Positions 10,596 to 21,580 of a DNA stretch of 64,000 nucleotides are shown here, one piece after another (the stretch's first letter is position 1; each line of letters opens with the position of its first letter). Source of the stretch: Branchiostoma floridae (taxonomy: Eukaryota > Chordata > Leptocardii > Amphioxiformes > Branchiostomatidae); the NCBI RefSeq assembly GCF_000003815.2, contig NC_049997.1, positions 9,663,998 to 9,727,997 of the forward strand. The letters run 5' to 3'. The notes under the pieces are model-generated. The model did no database searches and had not been told where the DNA came from. It was given only the letters and a program-made list of their open reading frames with translations. A program made the translations under genes and the position numbers.

Positions 10596-13500
10596 CTAGA
10601 TCGGTATCGGTCCGGTACGTTCGTTGGGCCCGGGGCGCTGCCAGCCGCCGGTAGGTGGGGTGGGGCGTTGCCCATCATGAGGAGGTCGGGTGGGGAGTTT
10701 GCCGCTACCCGTGGGGCGTTGCCCGTGGCTGCCACCTGTGGGTCGGCTTCCGTCGCTGCCCGGCTGTCCGCCCTGTCCTCCGGGGCCCTGGTCGTTCGGC
10801 TTGCCGCGGCCGTCATCGCCATCCATGCCACCCACGGGTCCGTATCCACCATTCTGACCGTAGCCATCTTGGCGATCTGAACAATTTGGTATCAGAAATA
10901 AAAGTTAAACATCGGGAAAGCTTAGTACTAACACTGTACATAAGTCATACATGTGGTTGTATTTTCCAAAATTGTCTGATCTAACACAGCTTTCACGAAT
11001 AAACAAAGGTTCAAACTAACAAACGAACATTCCCTCTAAGTAAAGCACTTCGTTGCCCATTTGACGACCTGAACAAATCCATAAAGTAACAAGTCATAAA
11101 GTAAAATTTAAAAGGAGAAATAATTAACTGTTCTTCATCGTTATATGCATGGTTCAGAATTATGCCGGCTAGTTAGACACTTCCATTTCGATGGTCGGTC
11201 ACATTTTTTATCGAACAAAATAAGCAGACAAGACAAAGCAGAGACGGGCTCAAGTTGTAAAACTTATATCCGCGTCGCCACTTGTACATCATGAAAAAAA
11301 GCGACAGTAAATTTTTGCCCGTTTATGCCGAATTCTGATTACAAGTAACAGTTACGTGGGCTTTGCAAACATACAAGTGACAGAGATACATGGGAAACAT
11401 ACATGTGGCAAGGACAGTGATTAACATTATTGTAACAAGAAATTATTCAAATACAATTGTCTATATAAGATGACAAGTCGGCATTTGCTAACCTCTCATG
11501 TGACAGCCCTTACAGTTGCAGAGGGCGACAACCCGCCAGACGGTCTCTCCCGTGGTGTCCACTTCTCCCCGGTAGATCTTGTCCTCCTCCACTGTGTAAG
11601 GGAAAAGGCAGTTCATTAGACTGACTTGAAACAAAACTCGCGTTCGTTCAACCAATCACCCTCCCTCCTTCCTATATCTCACTGTCTGTCTCTCTTGTCG
11701 CCTCTCTCTTTTCCTTTTTCTTCTGCTCTCTTTCCATCTTTCTCCTCTCCCTCTCTCTCTCTTTTTTCCTCTCTCCTCTTCTCTCCCCTCTCTCTTTTCA
11801 ATCATTCTCTTTCCCCTCCTCTCCTCTCTAGATCTCCTTTCCTCTCTCTCCCTCTCTCTCTCTCTCTCTCGTGTGAAACTTTGCTGTTCATCCAAACGTT
11901 TTACTGCCCATTGATTAAAACAAGATAAAACAGTTGCCAGCCCCGCTCGAAGTCTGCGAAGGAGGCTGGTCTATGCCACTGTACAGAACCAACCTTTCCA
12001 CTCCACAAAAGGGCTGCCCGCGGCGGTGCTCTGTACCCTGATCGCCGTCTGAGCTTCAGCGGCTTGCTCGCTGATCTCCTGCGCCATCTCCTGCCGGGTC
12101 CCGGAGAACTTCGCAAAGGTGCTTCCATTACCCTGTCCACAAACGGTAAGGTGAGACATGATGTCAAACTAGTTTAGCTATAGCCCACTGAAGAGCTATA
12201 AAATCTTCCACTGGTCGTGACAGAGAAGACAAGGTACCTTAAGCTAGGGGCGTGACAACCCGCCGTACTTGCAAGTGCGTGCTGTCTACGTGCCAAAACG
12301 TATCCGTAAGTGGTAAGTGCCGTCTCCGTACGAACACGTGGCGATTCCCACGGATTTGGGAGCACGCAGACACGCCGTAGAAATTTAAGTGCATGCAGAA
12401 CTTTCTCTGCGTTCGGGCTGCGGATTCGCCCTCAGTACGTGCCAGTACGGGCGACGCACCTGCCATGTACAGACTGAACGTTCAAGTTCAGGAATACGTG
12501 GCGGACGTGGCCTCCACAAAAAACCTACGGACAAATTGCACGTACGGCGGGTTGTGCCCCAGGCTTTAAGTTTAATGAAGCTGCCGCGGGCAAGTTAGCG
12601 GTGTCACTGCGTCCTGAATTACATTTGTAATTAATCCTGAATTACTCTTGACTTTGTAATGGCAATATCATGCAAAACGTACAGACATGACCAAAAAGCT
12701 ACATGAACAAAACATACAAAAGAATAGAAGGTTTTGATCGTTTTTATGGATGAATTCAAATTGTTCGGTCGCATCGATGCCGTCAATGTGCCGCAGTTTC
12801 GATGGGATACCGTTTAACAGTATTTACAGATCCGCTGTGCCGGGAAAATCCCCCCTGCTCTTCTCGAAAAGTACACTGAATAGTGGACCACGGCTTAACG
12901 TCCCGACCTTAGGAGTGCAACCCTTCATTAGCATGTATATCGGATAGGCGACAGCAGATTGGTCCAGGGGTAGGGCCGTTTAAACCACTGGACTACGTAC
13001 TGTACGCTACTAAAAACTAGCTTACTTGTGCTCGTTACCGGATAAAGGTGAACCAATATTACTACAAATGTACCTTCGTCCGTCTCGAACTTTGCCCGCA
13101 TGCACTTCGTCCCACAGCCGTTGGACCAGCACTTTTGTATTAGACAAGACCACAACTGAACACAATGTTTTCTTGACCTGGCATTTGCATTCCACAAAAT
13201 CCTTAACTAACTTCTCTATAGGTTCACGTGCATTGCAGGTTGACAACACATCATTGCAATCCAGCCACCTGGCGGGAAAGTAGGACATTTCCAGAATTTA
13301 CATCTGACAGCACCTACCCGAGCGTCCGTGCTGTACAGCATGCCGCCCCGCTGGTCCGGCCGGAACAGCCACAGCTCCTGGTTCCCCTCCTCGTCCTGCT
13401 CGCCCAGCACCAGCTTACACGTTTTCACGTCTGGAACGACAATACCAGCTTTTATCTCCATGAAAAATGGATATACATTGTTTTAGTGTGTCTGTGTGTA

Positions 13501-15406
13501 TGTCTATGTGTCTCTCTGTGTGTGTCTGTTTGTGCTTTCCAACTTTACGGACGGTGATTTCAAAGTGCAATCTCTTTTAAATTTGAAAACATGCGAATTT
13601 AAAACCACCGTCCGTCAACTTGATGTCCCTAAATACCCTGTTTTTGAAAACGATGGATACATGTTACCCCGCGAATAAAGGTAAACGAATGTACTACCTT
13701 CGTCCGCCTCGAACTTTGCCCGCATGCACTGCATCCCACAGCCGTTGGAACAGCACTTTTGCCCCGCCTTGCAGTCGTCGTCGGAACTGCAGTTGTGAGC
13801 GCAGTGGCCCATATATCCGTACGGCACCGCCGGGCACTCGCCCTGTTCTTCTGCAAAAAGGAAACACCAAAAAGACGATCATGTTTTGCACTGAATGTTG
13901 TACAGCGAAATGTTTTGTAATGAAAATGTACTGTGCTTACAAGCAAGTTTCCCCATTTCACTCCATTCTTGGAGAAGCTTTCAATATTCAAGACTAATAC
14001 AGCTTAGGCTGGCGTCATATTTCCAAACCGGGACCGGTTGGGCTGTCTGTGGAATCGAAAAACAGAAATGTATACGTAAGAATATACACAAATAATGCTC
14101 ACGAGTCACGACTACTAGTATTCTCTTTACGTCTTGTGTAGGTCGGTAACGTTATATTTTATATCATACTTTTCGTTCCCGAAAGCTGCCCGACCGGACC
14201 GGGTCTGGAAATGTAACGTAGGCCCAACTGAGACAAACACAATTTAAAATCTTAAAACTTAAAATCAATTGAGAAAGAGTGACCTACCTCCATCACACTT
14301 GACCCGCTCGCCCCGTCCAGTTTTGTTGTAGAAGACCGGCGCGCACCTCGCGCCGCAGTAGTCGGGCACACAATGGACCTCATCAGCCGGCTGGCCTGCG
14401 CACACCGCACCTTCACACGGGTCCGACTCGCAGGCGTAGGGCGCGTAGATACCTCCTAGGGGACACTGGGCTGTTGTGGAGAGATGAACAACAACATCGA
14501 GAAATTAAAATCAAATGTGCTCCTTTTTATCACGGAGATTCTGCTTGGAACCTTCTTGTTTTCCCGATGCCACTCTCTGAAATAACTGGTGCAATGGCCA
14601 AGTGTAAAAAAACCAAGTGTTCACCTTACAGTCGGTAGGTCGTGAGTTGAGTCCCAACTGAGTCATATCTTTATTAAATCAAAAATGGTATATGCTGTCT
14701 TCAGCAATATTCAAATATTCCTTGAAATATTATTACAGCTAGAAATCCAGCATATTTCTGCTGTAGAAATACTGCTGTGATGTATAGCTACCATGAAACA
14801 TAAAAGAAGAAAAAGGAAAGTCTTAAGCGTACTTCTCCAAGCCGGCACATTACCGGCAAACAAAACTAATACTTTTTGAAATATTATTACAGCTAGCTTA
14901 TAGAAAGACGGTATTTTTCTCTGTTACTGTGTTGCATAAATATAGCTGCCATGCAACTAGCATTGATATGAAGGAAGAGAAGGGAATTTCTAAAGATGTA
15001 AAAGCGTACTTCTCCAAGCCGGCGCGTTGCCGCCACGATCACCCCGGCCGCTTCCCGCCGCCCCTGCCATCATGCCGAGGGCACTCCTCCACATGTCGAG
15101 GTAGTCTCCCATTTCGCCCATCATATCGCCCATCATGTCACCCCAACCGTCGCCGTCCCTGTCGCCTCGCATGTCACCTCCCATGCCATCACCCCTGTCG
15201 CCGTCCCTGTCGCCTCCCATGCCTCCCCTGTCACCTCCCATGCCGGCAGATGCGGCCATGACACGTTCCGTAATATCGCTCAACTCATCGGGTGACAATT
15301 CATCTAGAAAACCGCCCAAACCGCCTTCTCCCAGGTCGCGGTCCCCTAGGCCTGAAACCCCCAGCAGCAAACCGAACAGCAAGACGAGCACGCACGAACG
15401 CAACAT
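10596..15406 (-). CDS. Gene B: secreted WAP protein, paralogue of gene A (seven exons)
   Basis: Coding exons are 15406-15010, 14470-14288, 13850-13698, 13430-13318, 12132-11994, 11591-11493 and 10876-10596, with AG/GT borders and matching phases, giving 454 residues. Exon 1 has a signal peptide (MLRSCVLVLLFGLLLGVSG) then Gly/Asp/Arg/Met-rich repeats (GGDRDGDRGDG). Exon 2 is the cysteine cassette (DYCGARC). Exon 3 is a WAP domain with eight Cys (KCCSNGCGMQC). Exons 4-6 carry the unrecognised domain: TCKLVL...ELWLFRPDQRGGMLYSTD, then GNGSTFAKF...FVEWK, then WRVVALCNCKGC. Exon 7 is a Gly/Pro/Arg-rich tail ending at TAG. Gene A fuses the last two parts into one exon; B has an extra intron after CNCKGCHMR. 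The leader matches C and D more than A. A matrix or mucus role with protease inhibition is inferred from the WAP and tail only. Confidence 0.8.
11640..11880. repeat. Polypyrimidine CT-rich tract
   Basis: About 240 bases of almost pure C/T on the plus strand, inside gene B intron 5, between exons 5 and 6. On the transcribed strand it is a purine run. Open frames through it are repeat translations. Confidence 0.9.
12246..12562. mobile_element. MITE with GGGCGTGACAACCCGCCGTA ends
   Basis: The left end GGGCGTGACAACCCGCCGTA is mirrored at the right by CGTACGGCGGGTTGTGCCCC. The interior is unusually rich in ACGT/TACG words. It lies in gene B intron 4, between exons 4 and 5. Confidence 0.7.
13048..13140 (-). 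pseudogene. Decayed duplicate of the gene B WAP exon
   Basis: About 90 bases closely match the 3' part of WAP exon 3 and its flanking intron (13664-13762), including the donor. The translated remnant reads KCWSNGCGTKCMRAKFETDE. The paired cysteines have become Cys-Trp, the N-terminal half of the domain is missing and a TAG follows. It therefore looks like a dead exon duplicate between exons 4 and 5. Confidence 0.75.
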
Positions 15407-15461
15407 CTTGACCGCACGCGTGCCTCCTGAGTCCTGACTGACAACGCAGCCTCGTTCGACC

Positions 15462-15515
15462 TCAGGTATATCTTAAGAACAGTGACGCAGGAAGGACCAA
15501 GGTTGGTCTCCATGG
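15462..15515 (-). promoter_or_regulatory. Gene B proximal promoter block
   Basis: On the minus strand, GATATACCTGAG (TATA-like) lies about 55 bases before the ATG. A second block, read on the plus strand as TGACGCAGGAAGGACC and then CCATGG, begins 77 bases before the ATG. Gene D has both blocks at nearly the same distances; gene C has only the first. The TGACGCA core resembles a CRE/ATF site. Function is inferred from conservation between paralogues. Confidence 0.5.
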
Positions 15516-15519
15516 ATAT

Positions 15520-16660
15520 AACATCATTATCTCCTTGGAAATATGATGCATAATTTATACGTATTAATCTATAATCATGGTCTGACAATGGAAAATTACA
15601 CCCAATGGGTGCGGGCAATATCGCTAATGGCCGGAGGGTCTCTAACCGCATTGTTGCCAGTGGAGGAATGCTCACGCACGGCTTACAAGTTACGATGTGA
15701 ATGATTACGAGTGTACTTTATAGACATGGATACGGTGTCATGGACATTTGTGAAAAGGGACCAGGTTTGTATGAAAAGCAAGAATATAGCGAAACCCTAG
15801 TCTCTACCACTCCTGCCTGGCCGAATAGTTATAGGGGATTTTGTGGCCAAGTTAGGAATAAAAGACTAGTAGTAGGAGGAGTTACGTATACTAGCAATTG
15901 ACCTAGTAGTGAACCGACCGGCCGGCGGATAGCTGGATAGACTAGCGACTTCTTTGGCCCTATTTGGCCAAATTCTTCTCCTTTTTCCAGCTGACACGTC
16001 TGCCTGGAGATTAGCAAAAACCTTTCTTTTGCAGGTCTGGTATTATTGAGCGTCGTTAAATGTCAAAGATGACACAGCATATATGATTGGGTGATTAAAT
16101 ATTCATAGGTGGCGTGCAGGAGACAAGGCCAGTAGCACAGGGCATTGTACTACCGGTAAGTCTGTATCTGTCCGTACCAGGTGAGGGAATGGGCAATGTG
16201 TTATTACTCTAGTGAACGGTGCGTATCTCAGTATTAGGCTAAATTAGGTCACACTAAGTAAGTCTCATGGATGACATGGCGCGAAATTACCAAAATGAGC
16301 AAATATGTTGTGTTGTAGCCTAATGATTGTACTTCTAGAAGTGACGTTTGGAAGGTACACAGGATCACACAGGACTGTAGTTGTAGAAGTGAAACTAGTT
16401 GGATAGTGCACCAATATGGAAGCCATGTAGTAACCAACTTTACCAGTCTACCACACTAATGTCACTTTTACTACACCAGTTCATGTCATGAATACAGGAA
16501 TGAATGCCTTGTTGGCTGTGATACCATGTTTTGTCCCTTTAATTCTTGTTACAACGTTTATGGTGTCTACTTTGAAAATGTATCCATCTTGCTTTTTCTT
16601 CCCCATCATGTTTTTTTCGCTCTATCGCACCATTTGTGCAGCCTGAAGAAGATGTCATCC
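15520..16660. other. Intergenic stretch upstream of gene B
   Basis: No gene is supported. The part around 16287-16440 (AAATGAGCAAATATGTTG, TAATGATTGTACTTCTAGAA) resembles 51440-51560, so a dispersed repeat is present. Confidence 0.5.
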
Positions 16661-16673
16661 ATAAAATTAACTT

Positions 16674-17056
16674 TACGTGGGACCGCGTAGCGCAGTGGGA
16701 CCGTGTTCGCCCCGTGACCGAGAGGTTGCGGGTTCGAATCCGCCTGCCGTGTTACCGATCTTGTGCCCTTGGGAAAGGCACTTTACACGGCTTTCCTCAC
16801 TATACTCAGGTGAAAATAAGTACCTAGCTTCGGCTCACGGTGATTTACATCATTCACCCGGACGGGAGACCTAGCGCATATGAAAGGGTAATATAAGGGG
16901 CGGTATAAGCCCGTCGTGTGTAAACATGTGCGAACATGTGCGATCACGTCGACCGATGATGTATGTTCGTCTGTATCTCTGTGGATCTGCCGCTACCAGC
17001 CCAAAGCTGCCTAGGCAGATCCGTGTAATGAGTTGTATCACTGGCAATAAATAAAA
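16674..17056 (+). mobile_element. Full-length tRNA-derived SINE with 13-bp target duplication
   Basis: ATAAAATTAACTT occurs at 16661-16673 and again at 17057-17069, an exact 13-base target-site duplication. The element starts with a tRNA-like head containing an A box (TAGCGCAGTGG, 16688-16698) and B box (GGTTCGAATCC, 16731-16741) for RNA polymerase III. It continues with a conserved body (CTTGGGAAAGGCACTTTACA) and ends in an AATAAATAAAA-type tail. These features together indicate a relatively young SINE copied by a LINE partner. Confidence 0.9.
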
Positions 17057-17069
17057 ATAAAATTAACTT

Positions 17070-18046
17070 GCTGTGGCCTTAGGTATAGGTATGTATGTAT
17101 TGGCCCCGCCTTGGAAAGGTCATTCTCTCTATATTTCATTCCAAGAGCGAGACCAAATCATTCATATATAGCTATGATGTAACCCATATACTGTTATGGA
17201 TGATATAGTGTAGTTCTAATCGTGGGATAGATGTATATTGTTGTTATAATATAATATAATAACAATAAATTGTTGTTGAACAGCTGCTGTCAAACATTTG
17301 GTAAGTACCATGTGCCGTAGTCGAGCAATAAAGTTTTATTCATTTATAATTGCGGGCGGAAACAAAAACACACCGTCTATTGAATTCTTTTGTGGTACCG
17401 TATTATCAGTCATCTTTCTCATTGTGCGTTATATAAGTTGAAATGTTCGGAGAAATCTTGTCTCTACAGTAAAATAACATAAACACACCAGACAATACCT
17501 CGTGTAATTCATATATTTTATCTAGTTAAAATACATGTGTCTAAGTAGCTTCAAACATTTTAGGAATACCTGCCATACTCCTGACCACGATCCAAAATCT
17601 TTTACCATTTTTTCAAAGACTTTCGTTCATCACCAATATAATAACAATAATAATGATAATAACTTAATTGCAAGATTATACCCGAAGGCTAATTGCAAAT
17701 AAAGTAAAACAGTGGTATACACTGAATAGTATACTTAGTATATATATACGTAAAGAATGAAAATCAAATAAATTGATCAATCAATTATTCTATAGTCTAA
17801 TTCTATTTCTACTTAAACTATTTGAAGGATATGGCTATCTTTTCGCATGCAGTGAAAGTCCAACATTTTCGTAGATGGCAGGGTTCATATTTTTCATAGG
17901 GTTGGACGACTTAAGCAAGAATTATTGCAAATTCATACCTGTAGGCTACTTCCAAGTGAACGATAATTAAAAATATAGTGCAAGTATATAGTGGAACAAG
18001 TATACACGTCAAACCGACTATGAACTTCGGACATTATACGTTGTTT
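17070..18046. other. AT-rich intergenic DNA
   Basis: No exon, RNA gene or element is recognised. It contains short AT tracts and a minus-strand AATAAA near 17335 that could serve gene C. Confidence 0.5.
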
Positions 18047-18600
18047 CGGCGTAGTTTCTCCTGTACTTTCTCCCGTACTTTCCCCGTCCTTTCTCACGTA
18101 GTCTCCACGTACTTTCTCACGTAAATACCCCGTGGTTTCTTCCGTTCCCTTCCCGTAGTTTCTCTCGTAGTCTCCCCGTACTTTCTCCCGCAGTCGCCCG
18201 TACTTTCTCACGTAGTCTCCCCGTACTTTCTCACGTAGTCTCTCCGTACTTTCTCACACAGTCTCCCCGTACTTTCTCACGCAGTCTCCCCGTAGTTTCT
18301 CCCGTAGTCTCCCCGTACTTTCCGCCGTAGTCTCCCAGTCCTTTTTCCCGTAGTATCCCCGTATTCTCACCGTAGTTTCTCCAGTAATGCCGCTCGTAGT
18401 TTTTGGCGTACTCTCCCCGTAGTTTTTCCCGTAGTCTCCCCGTACTTTCTCCTGTAGTCTCCCCGTACTTTCTTCCGTACTCTCCCCGCACTTTCTCCCG
18501 TACTCTCCCCTACTTTCTCCCATACTCTCCCCGCACTTTCTCCTGTAGTCTCCCCGCACTTTCTCCAGTAGTCTCCCCGTACTTTCTCCCGTAGTTTTCC
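18047..18600. repeat. 23-bp minisatellite
   Basis: Imperfect tandem copies of CGTACTTTCTCACGTAGTCT plus CCC, each made of two similar halves. The period is not a multiple of three, so the open frames here shift between copies and look like repeat artefacts. The array begins about 110 bases past the distal stop of gene C. Confidence 0.85.
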
Positions 18601-18707
18601 AGTTGCTCATCCTAACTTTTTTCGCAAGAAATCTAAGAGCCCCCCTCCCCCCGAACTTTCCGAAACCGACTTTCCTCCATGCTGCTTCGTACCTTAAATG
18701 TCGCCTC

Positions 18708-19454
18708 TCACAGTTCGCCTCTCCCTCTATCGCCCCTGCCGCCCCTTCTTCCTGCTCTCATCCCCTCCCCTCTGTCGGGCCCCATGTAGTATTCCCTGTC
18801 GTAGCCCATACCGTCTCCCCTGCCAAAACGAAAGACGTCTTCTTCTCGGGGGTCTCGGTGCACAGGGTGCCTCAGTGGTTCATCTCTCCTGAAGTCAGGG
18901 AAATCTCTCCTGTAGCGTTCATTGCCTTCTCTCTTTCAGAACTCCGGCAAGTCTGTCATGTAACGCTCCCTGCCTCCTCTCTTTGCGAACTCTGGATGCT
19001 CTCTCATGTAACGTTCCCTGTCGCCTCTCTTTCCATCTTCCGGAAATTCTCCCATGTAAGCTTCTCTCTTTTCTCTCATCCTATCTTCCGGGAATCGTCT
19101 CTTTCCCCCTTCCTTTCCTTCCCAAGTTGCCCAAGGGTACTTTATCCGGGGGTCTTCGAATTCGAAGCCTCTATCGTCGGCGCCTCTGGGTCTTCGTCTG
19201 CGGGCCCGTTCGTCGTTCTCGGGCCTTTTCGTCGCATCGCCGCCCTTCTTGTTCCCTCCTTCTCCCCCGGACTCGTCGCTCTTCCCGCCATTTTGCTCCT
19301 CCTTCCCGCCATTTTGCTCCTCCTTCCCGCCATTTTGCTCCTCCTTCCCGCCATTTTCCTCTTCTTTCCCGCCAATTTCCTCGGCAGGCACCGGTTCACA
19401 GGACACCGCCTGCAGCAAGCCGAGTAGGAGAACGCAGACCCACCAGCGACACAT
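18708..19454 (-). CDS. Gene C: secreted charged-repeat protein with an in-frame TGA
   Basis: The ATG at 19454 opens a leader MCRWWVCVLLLGLLQAVSC like those of genes B and D. Several GGKEEQN heptads follow, then an Arg/Glu-rich region with a repeat ERYMREHPEFAKRGGR. At codon 173 (18938-18936) the frame meets TGA, giving 172 residues if it is the true end. The same frame continues for 75 codons without another stop. Its first part, KREGNERYRRDFPDF, is another copy of the repeat, and it then runs into an RGGRGDRGRGE-type tail ending at TGA 18708. The upstream codons before 19454 lack the leader context, so 19454 is chosen as start. The internal TGA may be a recent nonsense allele, a sequence error or a real stop. 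No WAP exon is seen downstream. Function is unknown. Confidence 0.6.
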
Positions 19455-19510
19455 CTCGACTGTCTCGTCTCTTCTGACTACGGACGACTTTAACGATCTT
19501 TTCAATCAAC

Positions 19511-19524
19511 ACTAGGTATATATC
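19511..19524 (-). promoter_or_regulatory. TATA-like element of gene C
   Basis: The minus strand reads GATATATACCTAGTGTTGAT about 58 bases before the ATG. Genes B (GATATACCTGAG) and D (GATATCTTTACCTGGTGTTG) have related words at 50-60 bases upstream, so this is a shared core-promoter candidate. Confidence 0.5.
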
Positions 19525-20151
19525 ATGTTACAGGCAATAACTTAATGAGGTTTTTTTTAGATGAAATGGTTTTAAATAATCAGGATTGAATTTCTCATAG
19601 ACGACAAAGAAAAACAACATCTGCGAGCTAACGCCAAATATTTCACTGCCATTAATATATACTTTCTAAAAGTGATGACATGTATACTACTAAGCACGGT
19701 CCATATGTCTTTGACACAGGAATCCTATGTATAAATATGAACGTTTTATGAGTGTGACAAAGCACGACTGGAGAAAAGATTGCAAGGGGAAAATGAATAA
19801 AAGTTTGACAGAAATATTCATGGGTCGCGTGCCGCCTTTTGTGGGCCTGATTAAGTCTGTGCTTGTTCGTGCCAGGCGTAAGAAGGACAACTTGTTGCTG
19901 TAGTCTCGTTTGATAGATCTGCATACTCTAACAACAGAGGTTCGGCTCCGACTGATTTCACACTATTTTCTACTCTTAGTTTTTGTGACTGTGCATGCAA
20001 TTAGCCTTCGGGCATGATTCTGCAAATAAACCATTGATTTTTATGCGTCCCTAGTTTTAGGAATTTTGTCGGCCTTTCAATTTTGTCCCCTTTTCTTCAT
20101 GTCCGTTAGTCCGGTGGACAGGAAGAATATAGAGAGCCGCATAAAGCACGT

Positions 20152-20710
20152 GCCTTGTTTCAGTACCATGGACAGAACCTAGAGTAGTCCCAATATGACA
20201 GTTGCGCAACGTGCGCAGGCTAGGGACCCTGCCAAGCTTCAAATCTTATAATACATATCATTGAATTGTAATGTGCCGTCTTCTTGAAAGCAAAATAGCA
20301 ATGTGGGAATCGACGCCATTGAAGAGAACTACATTGAATGATTCCTTGTTTCAGTACCATGGACAGAACCTAGAGTCGTGCCAATATAATAGTTGCGCAG
20401 AGCGCGCAGGTTAGGGACCCTGGTGGGAACTTTGGTTGGAGAGATAAAAGGAAAGGCTAATAGTAGGCTTTCTGGGCTTTTTTTATCTTTTTTAGGGGGG
20501 GGGGGGGTCGGCCGGCCGGTCGGCGGGACAAGCAACCCAGTACAAAAAGCCAGCAAAAGTGTATTATGAGAAACAAAGGCACAGAGAGCCTGCTATGGAG
20601 TCTTATAAAAGACAATGTGAAAGGGGTGGGATCCGCCCTCTATTACCGAGCCCCACATACAGTGGATAACAACCCACTGCCACTATAGCCTCAAAACGGC
20701 TATAGGACTA
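20152..20710. repeat. Dispersed repeat and SINE pieces
   Basis: CAGTACCATGGACAGAACCT occurs at about 20161 and 20352, and also near 9045. The second copy runs into TTTGGTTGGAGAGATAAAAG and GGGATCCGCCCTCTATTACC, words also found in the SINE-like copy at 8840-8960. A poly-G tract (about 20498-20510) interrupts it. No gene is seen in 19525-21236. Confidence 0.65.
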
Positions 20711-20765
20711 CCTTTACCTACTTTTATGTTTACAAATGTATTAGTAGATCTAACGCCCTTTTTGT

Positions 20766-20870
20766 TACCCTGGTATCCAGCCGTAATGTAGCTCCCGAGT
20801 CTCTTCTCTCTTCTTTGCAAAGTGGATAGAAGAGACTCGGGAGCTATATTACGGCTGGATACCAGGCTAC
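20766..20870. mobile_element. Near-perfect foldback MITE (TAGCCTGGTATCCAGCC ends)
   Basis: Left arm CCTGGTATCCAGCCGTAATG and onward is mirrored by the right arm ending TTACGGCTGGATACCAGG, with about 40-base arms. Related ends (TAGCCTGGANNCCAGNCT) mark elements at 34703-34789, 45594-45770 and 52304-52459. Confidence 0.75.
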
Positions 20871-21236
20871 CTTTTTGTATCAGTGATCTCATACAGAGTC
20901 ATAGCTTCCACTTTCTTATCGTGGATCATAAGATCACAAGAATGTGCTGATATCCGCTACCAACTACAGCTCATTTGCGTTCCAATGCGTTCATATTTTG
21001 AGGCTACGTGCAAGGGTGCTCATGTACTTACTAACATGGTTTCATTTGTTGAATAGGTAGGGAGGTTTTAATTGAAGACAACAGCGAGGAAAAGAAAAGA
21101 CAGCACGTATTGCAACTGAAAAGAATTACTCAGTGACATAGACATTTGAATCTCAAACCTATATACACCCTGTACTAATGACGGTCACTGCAAATGTAAA
21201 AAAGAACCTCCACCATAGAAATTGTTGTATAGCTGA

Positions 21237-21242
21237 TTTATT
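21237..21242 (-). terminator. Poly(A) signal candidate for gene D
   Basis: Minus-strand AATAAA about 340 bases beyond the gene D stop, at a sensible 3' UTR distance. Confidence 0.5.
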
Positions 21243-21580
21243 GTACACATCAATATAGCCAAATTTTACAGAGGTCACTCTTGCTGAGGCTGATATCTGA
21301 TTAAATGTGTTCATTTCTTGTACATAAAGTGAATTCCTTTGCCAATCCTTGTATGTACATTATCTTCCGCCACAAAGATGACCTTTGACTTGACAAGACT
21401 ATGCCTAAGATTACGTCAGGCTCGCGGTTAAATACTCCGCGTAACATCATGCAGTGTTTCCTTATATTCCGAGTCATCTTCGTATTGCAAGTCGGCTTCT
21501 TGTAATATGCCAATTGGTGGCCTGACGACAAGGCCTGTCACTCTCCATCCATCTCCGCCGCCGTCTCCACGGGGAGATCA

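Noticed and set aside
16680-16745. True tRNA gene
   Set aside because: A and B boxes are good but the cloverleaf is not complete, and the body, tail and target duplication identify a SINE.
18231-18610. Open frames rich in YGRLREKVRG units
   Set aside because: They follow a 23-bp minisatellite whose frame changes between units; no start context or exon structure.
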